Shown here: positions 9,226 through 18,333 of the stretch, piece after piece | Position numbering within the stretch: position 1 is the first letter of the stretch | Layout: each line of letters begins with the position of its first letter | NCBI GenBank assembly: GCA_002238445.1 | Contig: MPML01000005.1 | Location: 1-64,000, forward strand | Length of the DNA stretch: 64,000 bases | Source: Caldilineaceae bacterium bin5 | GTDB taxonomy: Bacteria > Chloroflexota > Anaerolineae > Caldilineales > Caldilineaceae | Reading direction: 5' to 3' | Translations under genes and position numbers: made by a program | Notes under the pieces: model-generated | Seen by the model: the letters and a program-made list of their open reading frames with translations, nothing else | What the model was told of the DNA's origin: nothing | Database searches by the model: none

Positions 9226-10383
9226 ATGCGAGTCGATTCGGTCAAGACGTTTTTGGTGGATTCGGGTTCGGCCAAGCACTGGCTGTTCGTCAAGGTTGAG
9301 ACGAACGAAGGGATCTATGGATGGGGCGAGGCCTACACCCAGCTAGACAGGGACCGGGTCATTGAGCGACAGATGGAAGAGCTCTCACGATACCTGGTGG
9401 GGAGATCCCCTTTTGACATCAAGCAGTTTATCTTCTCTGCCTATGCCGACTTTGCCGGCAAGCGTGGGAGCCTGGAGCTATTCTGCGCGATCAGCGGTCT
9501 GGAGCAGGCGCTGTGGGACATTGTCGGCAAGGCCACCGGTCAGCCTGTGTACAACCTATTGGGTGGTCGAACACGCAGGCGGCTCCGGGTATACGCAAAT
9601 GGCTGGAGCGGCGCGCAGCCGCCGGACGAACTGGCTGACCGCGCCAAGGCCGTCGTTGAACGCGGCTTCACAGCGCTCAAATTCGACCCGTTCCCTGGGC
9701 TCTGGCGGGCCTTTATCGACCGCCAAGCGGAGGAGGAGGCGGTAGACCGGGTGAGGGCAGTGCGGGAGGCGGTTGGCCCGGACGTCGACATTCTGGTCGA
9801 GGTGCACCGGCGGCTGGCGCCGATGCATGCGGTGCGGGTGGCGCGGGCGATGGAACCGTTTGCCCCGTTCTGGTTCGAGGAGCCGGTCTCGGCCCGCGAC
9901 CTGGACGCGCTGTCAGAGGTGCGTCATTCGATTGAAATTCCAGTGGTTACGGGCGAGGAACTCTATACTAAGAACGAGTTTCGGGAGGTCTTTGAGAGGA
10001 GAGCCGCGGACATTCTCAACCCGGACGTGTGCAACTGCGGCGGCATACTTGAGCTGCGGGAGATCGGCGCGATGGCGGAGGCATATCATGTTGCGATGGC
10101 GCCGCATAACTATAACAGCACGACTGTTGGCCTGGCTGCCACACTGCACGCTTCGGCGGGCATGCCGAATTTCCTGATCACCGAATACTTCGTCAACTTT
10201 GAGGATGTAGGAAGGGAGATTTCGAGGCAGAGTTTCGAGGTGGAGGACAGTTACATTACGCTTCCTGAAACACCGGGCCTTGGGATTGACCTGGAGGAGC
10301 AGGCTTTGAAAGAACGGCCTTTTCGGGCGCGGCCGCTGCGGGACCTGCCTCTGGACTCGGGTGCCGGTAGCTCTATGGGTTGA
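9226..10383 (+). CDS. Mandelate racemase/muconate-lactonizing (enolase superfamily) dehydratase, galactonate-dehydratase-like
   Basis: 385-residue enolase-superfamily enzyme. The N-terminal capping domain contains the T-N-E-G-I-Y-G-W-G-E-A pattern. The barrel carries metal and catalytic residues at Glu192 and His194 (V-E-V-H), Glu218 (W-F-E-E-P-V), Glu244 (T-G-E-E-L-Y), the D-I-L-N-P-D stretch and His294 (A-P-H-N-Y-N-S). The second-strand Asp usual in galactonate dehydratases is Glu here. This pattern fits acid-sugar dehydratases of the GalD/mannonate group. Likely makes a 2-keto-3-deoxy acid from an aldonic acid in the cytoplasm. Its stop is 1 base from the convergent gene. Confidence 0.85.
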   Translation: MRVDSVKTFLVDSGSAKHWLFVKVETNEGIYGWGEAYTQLDRDRVIERQMEELSRYLVGRSPFDIKQFIFSAYADFAGKRGSLELFCAISGLEQALWDIVGKATGQPVYNLLGGRTRRRLRVYANGWSGAQPPDELADRAKAVVERGFTALKFDPFPGLWRAFIDRQAEEEAVDRVRAVREAVGPDVDILVEVHRRLAPMHAVRVARAMEPFAPFWFEEPVSARDLDALSEVRHSIEIPVVTGEELYTKNEFREVFERRAADILNPDVCNCGGILELREIGAMAEAYHVAMAPHNYNSTTVGLAATLHASAGMPNFLITEYFVNFEDVGREISRQSFEVEDSYITLPETPGLGIDLEEQALKERPFRARPLRDLPLDSGAGSSMG

Positions 10384-10384
10384 C

Positions 10385-10846
10385 TCATTGCAATTGGGGT
10401 GAAGAACGGGTCAGCCACATGTCGGTCAGGATTTCGAATTTCCGACGATACTCTACCGGATCCTGTTTGATGCTTTCGACAACATAGCGGGGCATTATCT
10501 CTTCAAAATAGCTTGTCAGGAGGGCGAGTTCAAGCCGCTCGTTACTCAGTAACGAGAGGACATCATCAAAGTCGCTCTCAGTGCCCCGTTCTATCTTGCT
10601 GAGGGCAGTGCTATAGAGGTCAAAGTGGAAGACCTCCAGTTGTCCGTAACGGCCGATGAACGGGCTGCGTTCACGGTAGCCCGACGGAAGTGGAATGAAT
10701 TCGGCGGGGGAAACTTCCTCGATATTCAGTGATAGCCGTTCTTGCAAGCCACGAACCGCTTCGACAGAAGCGCTGTAATCCTGGTCGTAAACTTCGAAGC
10801 TGATGTCGATGTAAAGTGTTTGCTGGCGCAATCCTTCATAGACCAT
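10385..10846 (-). CDS. Nucleotidyltransferase-like protein (DUF6036-like), start apparently lost
   Basis: The open frame from the ATG at 10846 gives 153 residues, but the same frame stays family-like upstream to about 10912 (D-R-Q-D-I-E-R-F-L-Q-S-L-G-R-R-I then R-L-Y-L-V-G-G-T-T-M). This includes the G-G-T nucleotidyltransferase signature, and no ATG, GTG or TTG is available there. The next conserved segment reads Q-Q-T-L-Y-I-D-I, whereas relatives normally have D-I-D, so a catalytic Asp appears changed to Tyr. Both features point to decay. The later H-F-D-L-Y-S-T-A-L-S-K-I-E-R-G block is typical of the family. It follows an unknown gene by a slight overlap. Such pairs are sometimes toxin-antitoxin-like; that role is inference here. 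Confidence 0.5.
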   Translation of the reverse strand: MVYEGLRQQTLYIDISFEVYDQDYSASVEAVRGLQERLSLNIEEVSPAEFIPLPSGYRERSPFIGRYGQLEVFHFDLYSTALSKIERGTESDFDDVLSLLSNERLELALLTSYFEEIMPRYVVESIKQDPVEYRRKFEILTDMWLTRSSPQLQ

Positions 10847-10931
10847 CGTGGTTCCCCCTACCAGGTAGAGGCGACCGGGCCTTGTGATGCGCCGCCCCAG
10901 GCTCTGGAGGAAACGTTCGATGTCCTGGCGA

Positions 10932-11474
10932 TCAGATCTCTGGCGCGTGCGATTGGTTCGCCTTCTCCAATTTCAACTGGCCAATGAACAGTTCAATCGT
11001 GTTGTCAAGAGCCTTAAGCCGGTCGAAAGGGTATTTCGAACGCGCTTGCCAGGCGTCAGCCAGTTCGACTAGTCCCGCTTTGCCGAATCGTTCGTCGGGC
11101 AGGGGTAACCCCATTTGGTGAGAAAACAGGTTGGGCAGTAGAGGCATATCGCCCAGATAGATACTCAGACGAGATCGCCAGTTTCGCTGCAGGTAGACTG
11201 CGGCCATGTAAAGAGTTTGCAACTCTAGTGACAACTCGGCGCCCAGGCGGGCAGCGAGAGCAAGGACAGACTCTGATATCTCAGGATGGCGCAGGAGGAG
11301 CGGTACGATTGCGAGCCGTAACCTTGAGTCGTGCTGGTGCAGGAGTGCTTGCAGCAGCTTCTCATGTGTTTTTTGTACTTGCGTTGCCACTGCGTCGCTG
11401 GGGGCAAGATAGGTGATACCCTGGTCGCGCAGCGCCGCGACCAGGGATTCTCTTGAGTAGCTCAACTCTTCCAA
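10932..11474 (-). CDS. Hypothetical helical protein upstream of the nucleotidyltransferase-like gene
   Basis: I do not recognise the family. About 180 residues are credible, from a TTG near 11474 to the stop at 10932. The frame also runs open further upstream, but that part overlaps the M81 gene on the same strand and is Arg/Pro-rich, so I exclude it. The protein is predicted to be mostly alpha-helical (S-R-E-S-L-V-A-A-L-R-D-Q, L-L-Q-A-L-L-H-Q, L-E-L-Q-T-L-Y-M-A-A-V-Y-L-Q), with no membrane segment or signal. Its last codons overlap the N-terminal homology of the nucleotidyltransferase-like gene in another frame, as in translationally coupled pairs. Confidence 0.5.
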   Translation of the reverse strand: MEELSYSRESLVAALRDQGITYLAPSDAVATQVQKTHEKLLQALLHQHDSRLRLAIVPLLLRHPEISESVLALAARLGAELSLELQTLYMAAVYLQRNWRSRLSIYLGDMPLLPNLFSHQMGLPLPDERFGKAGLVELADAWQARSKYPFDRLKALDNTIELFIGQLKLEKANQSHAPEI

Positions 11475-11524
11475 TCGGTGTTCGTTCGACTCACATCCTA
11501 TTTTGTTCCAGGGTGAACGCGGCC

Positions 11525-12976
11525 TCAGGCAAACGGATCCTCGACCCAGGGGTACTTGTTGAGGTCGACGCGTTTGAAGGGAATCTCGGTGTAGCGGGGC
11601 GCGACGGCGCCGGGCGCGGCCATGTAGATAATCTGTGAAGCGATGGGCGCGAATCCGGCATAGAAGTGCTGGGAAGACTTCACCACCAGAATATGTTTTT
11701 TCTGCACGTCGACGCCGAGGTTGGTGAAGACATCGGGGCTGAATGGCTGTCCTCGCTTGCTGCTGACGATGATATCGATGCCGTTGCAGTTCAGGCAGAC
11801 GGAATCTCCGCAGGGGATGCGCATTGGGTCGCCCTGTTGAGGCCATTCCTGGACCATGTTTTCAACGATGCCGGTCACTTTGACGGTCAGGTCGAGCGGG
11901 TCACCGGACGCAGGGCCCATCTTGCCGCCGAGTCTCATGTCCAGGGTTGATCCGACGCCGCCGGACATGGCTACCTGAACGGCGATCGGATCCCACATGG
12001 TCGCGATGCCTGCGTTGTCGATTCCCCTGTCCAGCATGGCCTTGAGCATGAAGGTGGAGTCGCTGGCGGCTCCGCCACCGGCGTTGTCGGCGCGATCGGC
12101 GATAACTACGGGGCCGGTTGGGTCTGCCAGGGCCTGCTCAAGAGCTTCGTCAATTGTGTAGGGTGTCTGGTCGAGTTCGCGTCGCATGCCGTGGAACCTG
12201 CGTCCGATCTCCTCGGCCACGCGTGCGGCCTGATCGGGGTTGCCGTCTGTGATTGCAAGGGCCTGCGCGCCGCATGTGGGCACGTCTCCCCAGGGAAAAC
12301 AGTGGACCAGCGAGATTGAGAGGAGACCGTCCTTGCCTTCCATGGCAAGCAGTTCATCGACAAAGCTGCGCAGGGGTTCGTATGGCGTCAGATAGAGACC
12401 GATCATGCGGCAGTCAAAGCGTGCCATTGTGGGATTGGTCTTGCCTTCGGCGGCGTCGGCGATGATGTTGAAAAGGTCGGACGCGCGGGCGGCGACATCG
12501 GTGTGGGGGTACTCCTTGTAGAGGACGATGGCGTCGGCGGTATCGATCATGTCTTGCGTGACATCGCAGTGAAGGTCCAGTTCGACACCGATCTTCACGT
12601 CGGGGCCAACGATTTGGCGGACGCGATCGATGATGTCGGTTTCGCAGTCGTCGTATCCCTCTGCGACCATTGCGCCATGCAGGCCCAGCAGGACGATATC
12701 GACGGGCATGGCGGCCTGCAGTCTTTCCAGAAGCTCATCGCGCAGACTTTCGTAGGTGCTGCGTGTGGTGATGCCGGCGGGCTGCGCGTTGGCGGACATT
12801 CCGAAGACATAGTCCCAGCCGCGGGCCTCGGTATCGGCTTGGAACTGGTCGAAAGCTGGCTTGGTGCCTTTCTCGACGTCGTCTCCTGGCCTGATGATGG
12901 TGTAGTCGCGTATGCCGGTCGGCATTGGTGAGAATGTGTTGGTTTCGGTTGAGACTCCACCTGCGAAAACTTTCAT
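11525..12976 (-). CDS. M81 family metallopeptidase-like protein (MlrC/microcystinase C family)
   Basis: 483 residues from the ATG at 12976 (AAAGG about 8 bases upstream). Frames extending further are not needed. It begins M-K-V-F-A-G-G-V-S-T-E-T-N-T-F-S-P, the standard M81 start. It has V-E-L-D-L-H-C-D-V-T with a probable zinc ligand and the diagnostic A-D-N-A-G-G-G-A-A-S-D-S-T. Family members were first described in microcystin breakdown, but most occur in unrelated catabolic clusters and their true substrates are unknown. Starts divergently from the Gfo/Idh/MocA gene, with 226 bases between the two starts. Confidence 0.88.
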   Translation of the reverse strand: MKVFAGGVSTETNTFSPMPTGIRDYTIIRPGDDVEKGTKPAFDQFQADTEARGWDYVFGMSANAQPAGITTRSTYESLRDELLERLQAAMPVDIVLLGLHGAMVAEGYDDCETDIIDRVRQIVGPDVKIGVELDLHCDVTQDMIDTADAIVLYKEYPHTDVAARASDLFNIIADAAEGKTNPTMARFDCRMIGLYLTPYEPLRSFVDELLAMEGKDGLLSISLVHCFPWGDVPTCGAQALAITDGNPDQAARVAEEIGRRFHGMRRELDQTPYTIDEALEQALADPTGPVVIADRADNAGGGAASDSTFMLKAMLDRGIDNAGIATMWDPIAVQVAMSGGVGSTLDMRLGGKMGPASGDPLDLTVKVTGIVENMVQEWPQQGDPMRIPCGDSVCLNCNGIDIIVSSKRGQPFSPDVFTNLGVDVQKKHILVVKSSQHFYAGFAPIASQIIYMAAPGAVAPRYTEIPFKRVDLNKYPWVEDPFA

Positions 12977-13202
12977 TGCGTCAACCTTTCTTTGGAACGA
13001 TAATAGGGGTAAGACTCTTCGTTTGGATAGACAAAGACATGGACAAAGACAATGTGGTTGGGCGGTGCCGCCATTTGAACCGAATGTTAGCATAGGTGGC
13101 CGCTGCAGGGTATTATCTCACGGCGCGTAGAGTGGGTCGCGGCGGCAGTCGCGACATCGTTTGCGGCGAGCATTTCCAGCCTCCAAACAAGGACAGCAGA
13201 GG

Positions 13203-14216
13203 ATGACAACTGAATCGCAGAAGGTTTATCGGGTGGCCCTGGTAGGGACAGGGGGGATAGCGCGCGGGCATGCGACGGCTTGCGAGAATTCTGACCGGGC
13301 CGAACTCGCGGCGGTATGTGATGTTTCGGACGAAGCTCTTGAACGGTTCACGCAGCAGTTTGCGGTGCCTTATGTATATTCCTCGTTGGAGGAGATGCTG
13401 GAGGCTGGGGAATACGATATTGCCGTAATCTGCGTCTGGGGTGTTTTACATGCGCAGGTGGGAATGCAGCTGGCGGCCTCAGGACGGGTGCGGGCGGTCC
13501 TGTGCGAGAAGCCGTTTACGCAGAGTGAAGCAGAGGCCAGAGCATTTGTGGCGGCCGGCGATGAGAATGACGTTCTGGTAGCAGAGGCCTTCAAATTCCG
13601 ACACCACCCAATGCATTTGAAGGCGGAGGAGATAGTCAGGCAGGGCGGGATTGGCAAGTTGCTCAATGTACGCAGCACATTTTGTACAAACGTGGCCTAC
13701 GAAACACGGCGCCCTGAATACAACTGGCGATGGAACCGGGGCCAGGGGGGAGGGGCTATCTACGACCTGGCTTGCTACAACGTACACCATGCACGCAATA
13801 TCTTTGGCGGGGAGCCGGAAATCGTTTTTGCGGCGCAGACAAAAGGTGTCGAGGTTGACGACGCTGCCTACATTTCGCTCGTTTTTGCCGGCGGCCGGAC
13901 GGCTCAGATATCGGTGGGATTTGATGGATGGCCTTCGCAGTATGCGGAGATCAGCGGTGACGGCGGGCTACTGCGAATTGCCAAGGCGTGGAACAATGAG
14001 AATCAGGACGTGACGTTGGAACACCATACGGCGGCAGGCGTCGAGGTGATAGAATTTCCGCCAACGCACCAGTTTACACATCAGCTGGAACATCTCTGCG
14101 ACTGCCTCGAGAACGGACAAGACCATCGAATTTCGCCGCAGAACAGTATCGCACAGATGCGGGTTTTGGATGCTATTGCGGAGTCGATGCAGACCGGCGC
14201 GGCTGTACGGCTTTGA
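13203..14216 (+). CDS. Gfo/Idh/MocA family oxidoreductase
   Basis: 337-residue NAD(P)-dependent sugar or cyclitol dehydrogenase. The Rossmann motif V-A-L-V-G-T-G-G-I-A-R-G-H lies near residues 10-22, the E-K-P signature in L-C-E-K-P-F-T, and the substrate domain has W-R-W-N-R-G-Q-G-G-G-A-I-Y-D-L-A-C-Y-N. The ATG at 13203 follows an AGAGG stretch; an upstream in-frame start at 13161 is less likely. Substrate is not predictable from sequence; the context suggests oxidation of a sugar derivative. Confidence 0.88.
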   Translation: MTTESQKVYRVALVGTGGIARGHATACENSDRAELAAVCDVSDEALERFTQQFAVPYVYSSLEEMLEAGEYDIAVICVWGVLHAQVGMQLAASGRVRAVLCEKPFTQSEAEARAFVAAGDENDVLVAEAFKFRHHPMHLKAEEIVRQGGIGKLLNVRSTFCTNVAYETRRPEYNWRWNRGQGGGAIYDLACYNVHHARNIFGGEPEIVFAAQTKGVEVDDAAYISLVFAGGRTAQISVGFDGWPSQYAEISGDGGLLRIAKAWNNENQDVTLEHHTAAGVEVIEFPPTHQFTHQLEHLCDCLENGQDHRISPQNSIAQMRVLDAIAESMQTGAAVRL

Positions 14217-14357
14217 TTTGCCGGTAGAGTTGACAAAGGGGCGACGTTTGGATAGGATTTTGTCGACCCCTACTCACAATGGCCCGCCGCCAGCCCAGGA
14301 TCGAGGCGCGGGGAATTGAGCTGGATCGCCCAAGCGAGCCCACAGGAGAACTGAACC

Positions 14358-15203
14358 ATGGCAGTCCTTGACGCAATTCCGGATATGGAGCGGGACCTGA
14401 GGTATTTTCCCACAACGACGACAGAGCCGAAGAAGCTGACGCTTGAGCAGATTGACCATTTCAATGAGAAAGGGTATGTCTTTCCTATTGATCTTTTCTC
14501 GGAGGAAGAGGTCAACGCCAACCGTCGGTATTTTGACAGTCTGTTGAAGATGGCAGCGGACGCGGGGCTTGACAGTTATTCGGTCGAGAGCTGGCACACG
14601 CATTGTGCCGGCGTCTACGATCTGGTAACGGACGATCGAATTCTGGACTATGTTGAGGATATAATTGGGCCAAACATTGTTTGCACGATGACGCACTACT
14701 TCTCAAAGATGCCTGGGGACATTAAGTCAGTTTACTGGCACCAGGACGCTTCGTTCTGGGCGTTGACGCCGAGTAAGGTTGTGACAGTATGGTTGGCGAT
14801 CGATGATGTAGACGTGGAAAACGGTGCGATGAAGCTGTTCACAGGCACACATTTGTTGGGCCGCATTCCGTTTGAATGGGTGACTGACGAGGAAGACGGC
14901 GTACTCAACCAGCACGTCCACAACCCGGAGCAATATGGGCAGCCGGTATCGGTTACGTTGAAGGCAGGTCAGATATCGCTGCACACTGACATGCTATTGC
15001 ACGGCTCACAGCCGAATCCTTCCAACCGCCGCCGATGTGGTCTGACACTTCGCTATTTTCCAGCGGACGTGCGAGGAATCGAGCCGGACAGCGCGCCGGG
15101 GATCATTGCGCGCGGGGTCGACCCGGACGGTTACTGGCAGCCAATGCCGCGGCCCGAGGGAGAAGCAATTCCGCCTCGAAAACTCGAGGCGAAGACGGAG
15201 TAG
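14358..15203 (+). CDS. Phytanoyl-CoA dioxygenase (PhyH) family oxygenase
   Basis: 281 residues with an intact 2-His-1-carboxylate site: Y-W-H-Q-D (His128, Asp130) and L-L-H-G-S-Q (His215). Downstream Arg residues in N-R-R-R-C-G-L-T would bind 2-oxoglutarate. The stretch V-W-L-A-I-D-D-V-D-V-E-N-G-A-M-K is the conserved strand after the first motif. Predicted to hydroxylate a small substrate in the cytoplasm. Placed 141 bases after the dehydrogenase gene and followed by a strong terminator hairpin. Confidence 0.88.
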   Translation: MAVLDAIPDMERDLRYFPTTTTEPKKLTLEQIDHFNEKGYVFPIDLFSEEEVNANRRYFDSLLKMAADAGLDSYSVESWHTHCAGVYDLVTDDRILDYVEDIIGPNIVCTMTHYFSKMPGDIKSVYWHQDASFWALTPSKVVTVWLAIDDVDVENGAMKLFTGTHLLGRIPFEWVTDEEDGVLNQHVHNPEQYGQPVSVTLKAGQISLHTDMLLHGSQPNPSNRRRCGLTLRYFPADVRGIEPDSAPGIIARGVDPDGYWQPMPRPEGEAIPPRKLEAKTE

Positions 15204-15302
15204 ATAGGGGCTTACGAGGGCAGATATGGGAGTCAGGCGCGGTTGCGGCTCTCCGGCCTTGAGGATTGTTCCGAGTTGGAACCAGGTTTCGCTTCGGATT
15301 TG

Positions 15303-15350
15303 AAACGGCGCAACATTCCAGTTGATGGGATGTGTTGCGCCGTTTTCTTT
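15303..15350 (+). terminator. Rho-independent terminator after the PhyH gene
   Basis: Perfect 13-bp arms AAACGGCGCAACA (15303-15315) and TGTTGCGCCGTTT (15333-15345) with a 17-base loop, followed by TTCTTTA. It lies about 100 bases past the stop at 15203. Confidence 0.8.
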
Positions 15351-15373
15351 ATTGGCCGAGATAGGGGGCCAAC

Positions 15374-15653
15374 TAGGTTCCGTTGACATTTTGGGAAGGC
15401 TGTTCAGATGTCAACAAGAACTGAAGGCCTGCAGGCCTGTCAGGGATGTTTCTCGCTTGAATGTTGAAGTAGACAAAACCATTTGATCCGCGAAGTCACG
15501 CGAAGGGTCGCGAAGAACACCTTTTTGTCGGCGGAGGACGCGGAGAACACCAAAGGCGTATCGGATTTTCTTTGCGTGACTGCGCCGCCCTTCGACGATC
15601 AGGCGTAATTTGCACTCGGAAGTCGTTGTTCAGACAAACGTCAACGAGCCCTA
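15374..15653. repeat. Dispersed element 'E', copy 1
   Basis: About 280 bases, related to 62143-62388 and to the interrupted copy at 56563-57102. Shared landmarks in order: TTTTGGGAAGGC, a TTTCTCGC block, CCGCGAAG/GCGAAGAACACC, GGATTTTCTTTGC and a terminal GAGCCCTA. The two ends resemble each other as inverted repeats: left TAGGTTCCGTTGACATTTTG against right-end complement TAGGGCTCGTTGACGTTTGT. No coding capacity, so it would be a non-autonomous element. Confidence 0.55.
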
Positions 15654-15666
15654 AATGCGACCTTGT

Positions 15667-16461
15667 TCAAGCCGCAACCTGGTCCTCGAAAAGCGAAGGG
15701 AAATGCCTGTACGGGTCTCCTGGATCGCGGAACAGTATTTGCTGGCGCGGCGTCAATTCGGCGTTGGACGGTGGCTGGACACGTTTTGCAGTCCAGGCTA
15801 CGTGTGAGACACAGTATTTGTAGAGCAGCGCGCGCCGGTCATGTTGTGCTTCCCAGGCGGCTGTGCCATGTGTGAGTGATTCGGTGAACAGAATTGCTGA
15901 CCCGGCGGGCGCCTCGGGGATGATGACGTTGGCGGCATTTTCGGGGGCTTCGGAGATTTGTTGAGGCAGCTTGTAGTTGCTCTTGTGACTGCCGGGGATG
16001 CAGCAGAACCCGCCCTTGCCTGGTCCGGTGTCGGTCAGGCACCAGGTGACGACGACGAAACCGTTGTAGATCTGGTCGTCGCGGAAGGGCACGTATTCGC
16101 CTTGCTGCGCACCGGTGGTGGGAGAGGTGGCGCCGTAGTCCGCATGCAGCTTTCCTCTCCCCATCCCATCGCGCATGTACATACCGTAGATTCTGTCGAG
16201 GCGGAAGCAGTCACCGAGGCGGAAGCGCAGAATCGGCATGATGCGATGATGGTCCAGCAGGTCGCAGAAGGGTTGGCCCCATTCCAGGAAACCGGGTCCG
16301 TCGGGGGCGCGGCCGAAGCGTTGGGTCTGGCCTGGGGCGGGCAGTTGTTGTTTGTCCAGCAAGCGGTTGAGGGCAGCGACTTCATTGGTGTTGAGGGCAT
16401 TTTCTATCACCAGGTAGCCCTGGACGTCGAATTGATACTGCAGTAGATGAAGGTCGCTCAT
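15667..16461 (-). CDS. Phytanoyl-CoA dioxygenase (PhyH) family oxygenase
   Basis: 264 residues from the ATG at 16461, with AGAGGA 6 bases upstream. Iron ligands are visible as K-L-H-A-D-Y and the later L-T-H-G-T-A-A-W. The Arg of D-R-R-A-L-L would bind 2-oxoglutarate. G-G-F-C-C-I-P-G-S-H-K and A-I-L-F-T-E-S-L-T-H show it belongs to the same branch as the protein at 3344, but with the H-x-D motif retained. It stands alone on the minus strand, abutting repeat element E on its 3' side. Confidence 0.85.
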   Translation of the reverse strand: MSDLHLLQYQFDVQGYLVIENALNTNEVAALNRLLDKQQLPAPGQTQRFGRAPDGPGFLEWGQPFCDLLDHHRIMPILRFRLGDCFRLDRIYGMYMRDGMGRGKLHADYGATSPTTGAQQGEYVPFRDDQIYNGFVVVTWCLTDTGPGKGGFCCIPGSHKSNYKLPQQISEAPENAANVIIPEAPAGSAILFTESLTHGTAAWEAQHDRRALLYKYCVSHVAWTAKRVQPPSNAELTPRQQILFRDPGDPYRHFPSLFEDQVAA

Positions 16462-16572
16462 TTTTGTCCTCTTTACTCGAGTGATATTCCTGTTGTGGAC
16501 CAATGCGGGGGAAGCCTAGCGGCTCACATCTTACGACAGTTTGTGGACGGGCGCAACAGTTTCGAAAAGTAA

Positions 16573-16619
16573 TCGGACGGCCCAGCGAGTCCCATGTGAG
16601 GGGCTGCTGCGCCGTCCGA
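16573..16619 (-). terminator. Hairpin terminator downstream of the FN3 surface protein
   Basis: Arms TCGGACGGC (16573-16581) and GCCGTCCGA (16611-16619) form a 9-bp stem, with further pairing possible inside. It starts about 50 bases past the minus-strand stop at 16672 and is followed on that strand by TTACTTTTC. Confidence 0.55.
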
Positions 16620-16671
16620 GTTCATTTTGGCGCTCTAATTACGATCCAGCGTTACGTGTGCGTGTGAACGG

Positions 16672-17550
16672 TTACTCGATTGCTTCCTGTACAGGTCCGA
16701 TAGTGGAGCTCAGACCGCGCTTCGGGACACCATTGCTGTCGACGTAGGTGACATAGACTCGCAAGAAACTGCCGACGTCGTCGCTAACCGGCGTGTACGC
16801 TGAGGTGTCGTCGATGGTTGGGTTGACAATGTCGGTCCAGTCGCCGAGCGCATCGTCAGAGCTCTGCCACTGCCAGTCGCCGAGGTCGGTGTAGGCGTCC
16901 TGGGAGAGCGTTAGCTGGGCGGAGATCTCCTGGCCGACGGTTGGTCGTTGGTCGGTATTGAACCAGACAACATTTGTTTCAGTCTGGGGCGTGGGTGCGG
17001 GCGTTGGCGTAGCGGTCGGTTCAGGTGTAGGCGTTGGTCCTGGTCCCGGTACCAATCCGTTGGAAGGGAACCAGTCCGACCAGGCGCCGGCACCGAGAAG
17101 GTTGCGCCCTCGAGTTCGGAATCGATAGACCCTTTCCGGATCGAGCCCTTTGACGGTGTAAGAGACTTCTTCTGTACCTTCGGTGACGCCCAATATCGAA
17201 ATCTCACCCTCGGTTGTCCAGGACTCGCCGGTGCCCACAGATCTCCACTGGATATCGTATGAAGATACGTGGAGCAGGGGCAGAGAGAGTGGTACGGGGG
17301 CGGTAGCGAATTGAACTGTCAACTCTTCCATTGAATGTTGCTGCACTTGACCAGTGATGGCCTTTGGAGGAGGCGCCATACTTATGGCGGCAAAAATTGC
17401 GCCTACGACGATCAGCGCCCCAACGATGGCCAATGAGACCTTGCTAATCAGGAGGCGCAGCATGGCTACAAACATGCTAAACATCACTTGCAGGAACACA
17501 CGCAGGACCATCTGTACGCGATTTACTTCTCTTACTGGCAGGTTTGCCAT
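16672..17550 (-). CDS. Membrane-anchored surface protein: FN3 domain plus Trp-rich repeat domain
   Basis: 292 residues, preceded by AGGAGG. Two hydrophobic stretches (about 14-35 and 38-58) anchor it. A fibronectin-III-like domain follows (about 62-165, ending with the Y-R-F-R-T-R-G-R-N pattern), then a Thr-Pro linker (about 168-192) and one ~95-residue C-terminal domain. That domain has the pattern L-T-L-S-Q-D-A-Y-T-D-L-G-D-W-Q-W, W-T-D-I, Y-T-P, G-S-F-L-R-V-Y-V-T-Y-V-D-S and S-S-T-I-G-P-V. The same domain occurs three times in the lipoprotein encoded at 18334. Probably extracellular, binding or structural. I cannot name the C-terminal domain. Confidence 0.7.
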   Translation of the reverse strand: MANLPVREVNRVQMVLRVFLQVMFSMFVAMLRLLISKVSLAIVGALIVVGAIFAAISMAPPPKAITGQVQQHSMEELTVQFATAPVPLSLPLLHVSSYDIQWRSVGTGESWTTEGEISILGVTEGTEEVSYTVKGLDPERVYRFRTRGRNLLGAGAWSDWFPSNGLVPGPGPTPTPEPTATPTPAPTPQTETNVVWFNTDQRPTVGQEISAQLTLSQDAYTDLGDWQWQSSDDALGDWTDIVNPTIDDTSAYTPVSDDVGSFLRVYVTYVDSNGVPKRGLSSTIGPVQEAIE

Positions 17551-18333
17551 TCTATCATCCTCCTGGCTCTAGTGTTTCGAGACTCCGTTTTGACGGGGTT
17601 CTTGAGAAAGACTCGACTTCCTACGATTGCTAAATAATGCAACTCTTACTGCAACTATTGGATTTTCAGTATAGTAGCTGCCATATCGTTTGTAAATCCG
17701 ATTGCTGTAAAAAACCAAGTGCAGTTAAGCGGCACATTTCCTGTGAAATATTGAGAAATTACACTGGTAGAGGTCATTTTGTTGTGTTGAAAAGACACCT
17801 AAGCCGGTCATGATTCCGACATCGACAGCATGGCTACGATCTGTCGACGTTTCCAAGGAATTGATAAAACGTAGGGTATGCGTTTACTTGATCTTGATAC
17901 GAAAGGAGAGGGGCACATCGACAGGGAGGACACAGCCAGAACGATGATTTAGCAGGTCTTTTTGCGTGGTATTCTTTGCACTTGCAATACGGATGGTTTG
18001 GGGCGGTACGGGAGTAGGATTTGAAGAAGACGGGGTGGGTTCCCGGGACCGGACGGGCCGGCCAGAGGGTGGAATGCAGGGACAGAGCGGAGCGGTCAGC
18101 AGTTAGGGGAATTTCGGGAACTGCAGTTCGAAGAGGACGGGCCGGTGCGGCGAGAAGGAGAGGTGGGAGTGATGCGCATCGGCTTCGCTCGCTTCACGCT
18201 GTGTATTGCAGGTAGGATTCAGCTGTGGGTTGAGGAAGCGACGCGCGCGAATTCATTGGGCGGCGGAGCCGCTCAGGCGCGAGTTTGCTCTTTCTGAGGC
18301 GTATCGGATTGAAGTCGAAGTGGATTGCGGCGG
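17551..18333. other. Intergenic region with promoter only
   Basis: 783 bases. It is AT-richer than its surroundings from about 17640 to 17770 and holds the promoter for the minus-strand surface protein. Short open frames around 18021-18215 have no ribosome-binding site and look like noise. Confidence 0.5.
17668..17696 (-). promoter_or_regulatory. Sigma-70-type promoter for the FN3 surface protein
   Basis: On the minus strand TTTACA (17696-17691), a 17-base spacer and TATACT (17673-17668), each hexamer 5/6 to consensus. The expected start is about 110 bases upstream of the gene start at 17550. Confidence 0.6.

Noticed and set aside
11475-11846. N-terminal extension of the helical hypothetical protein
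   Set aside because: Overlaps the conserved end of the M81 gene on the same strand and is Arg/Pro-rich, unlike the rest of the protein.
18021-18215. Small gene between the two surface-protein genes
   Set aside because: No ribosome-binding site, Arg/Gly-rich composition, no homologous pattern.
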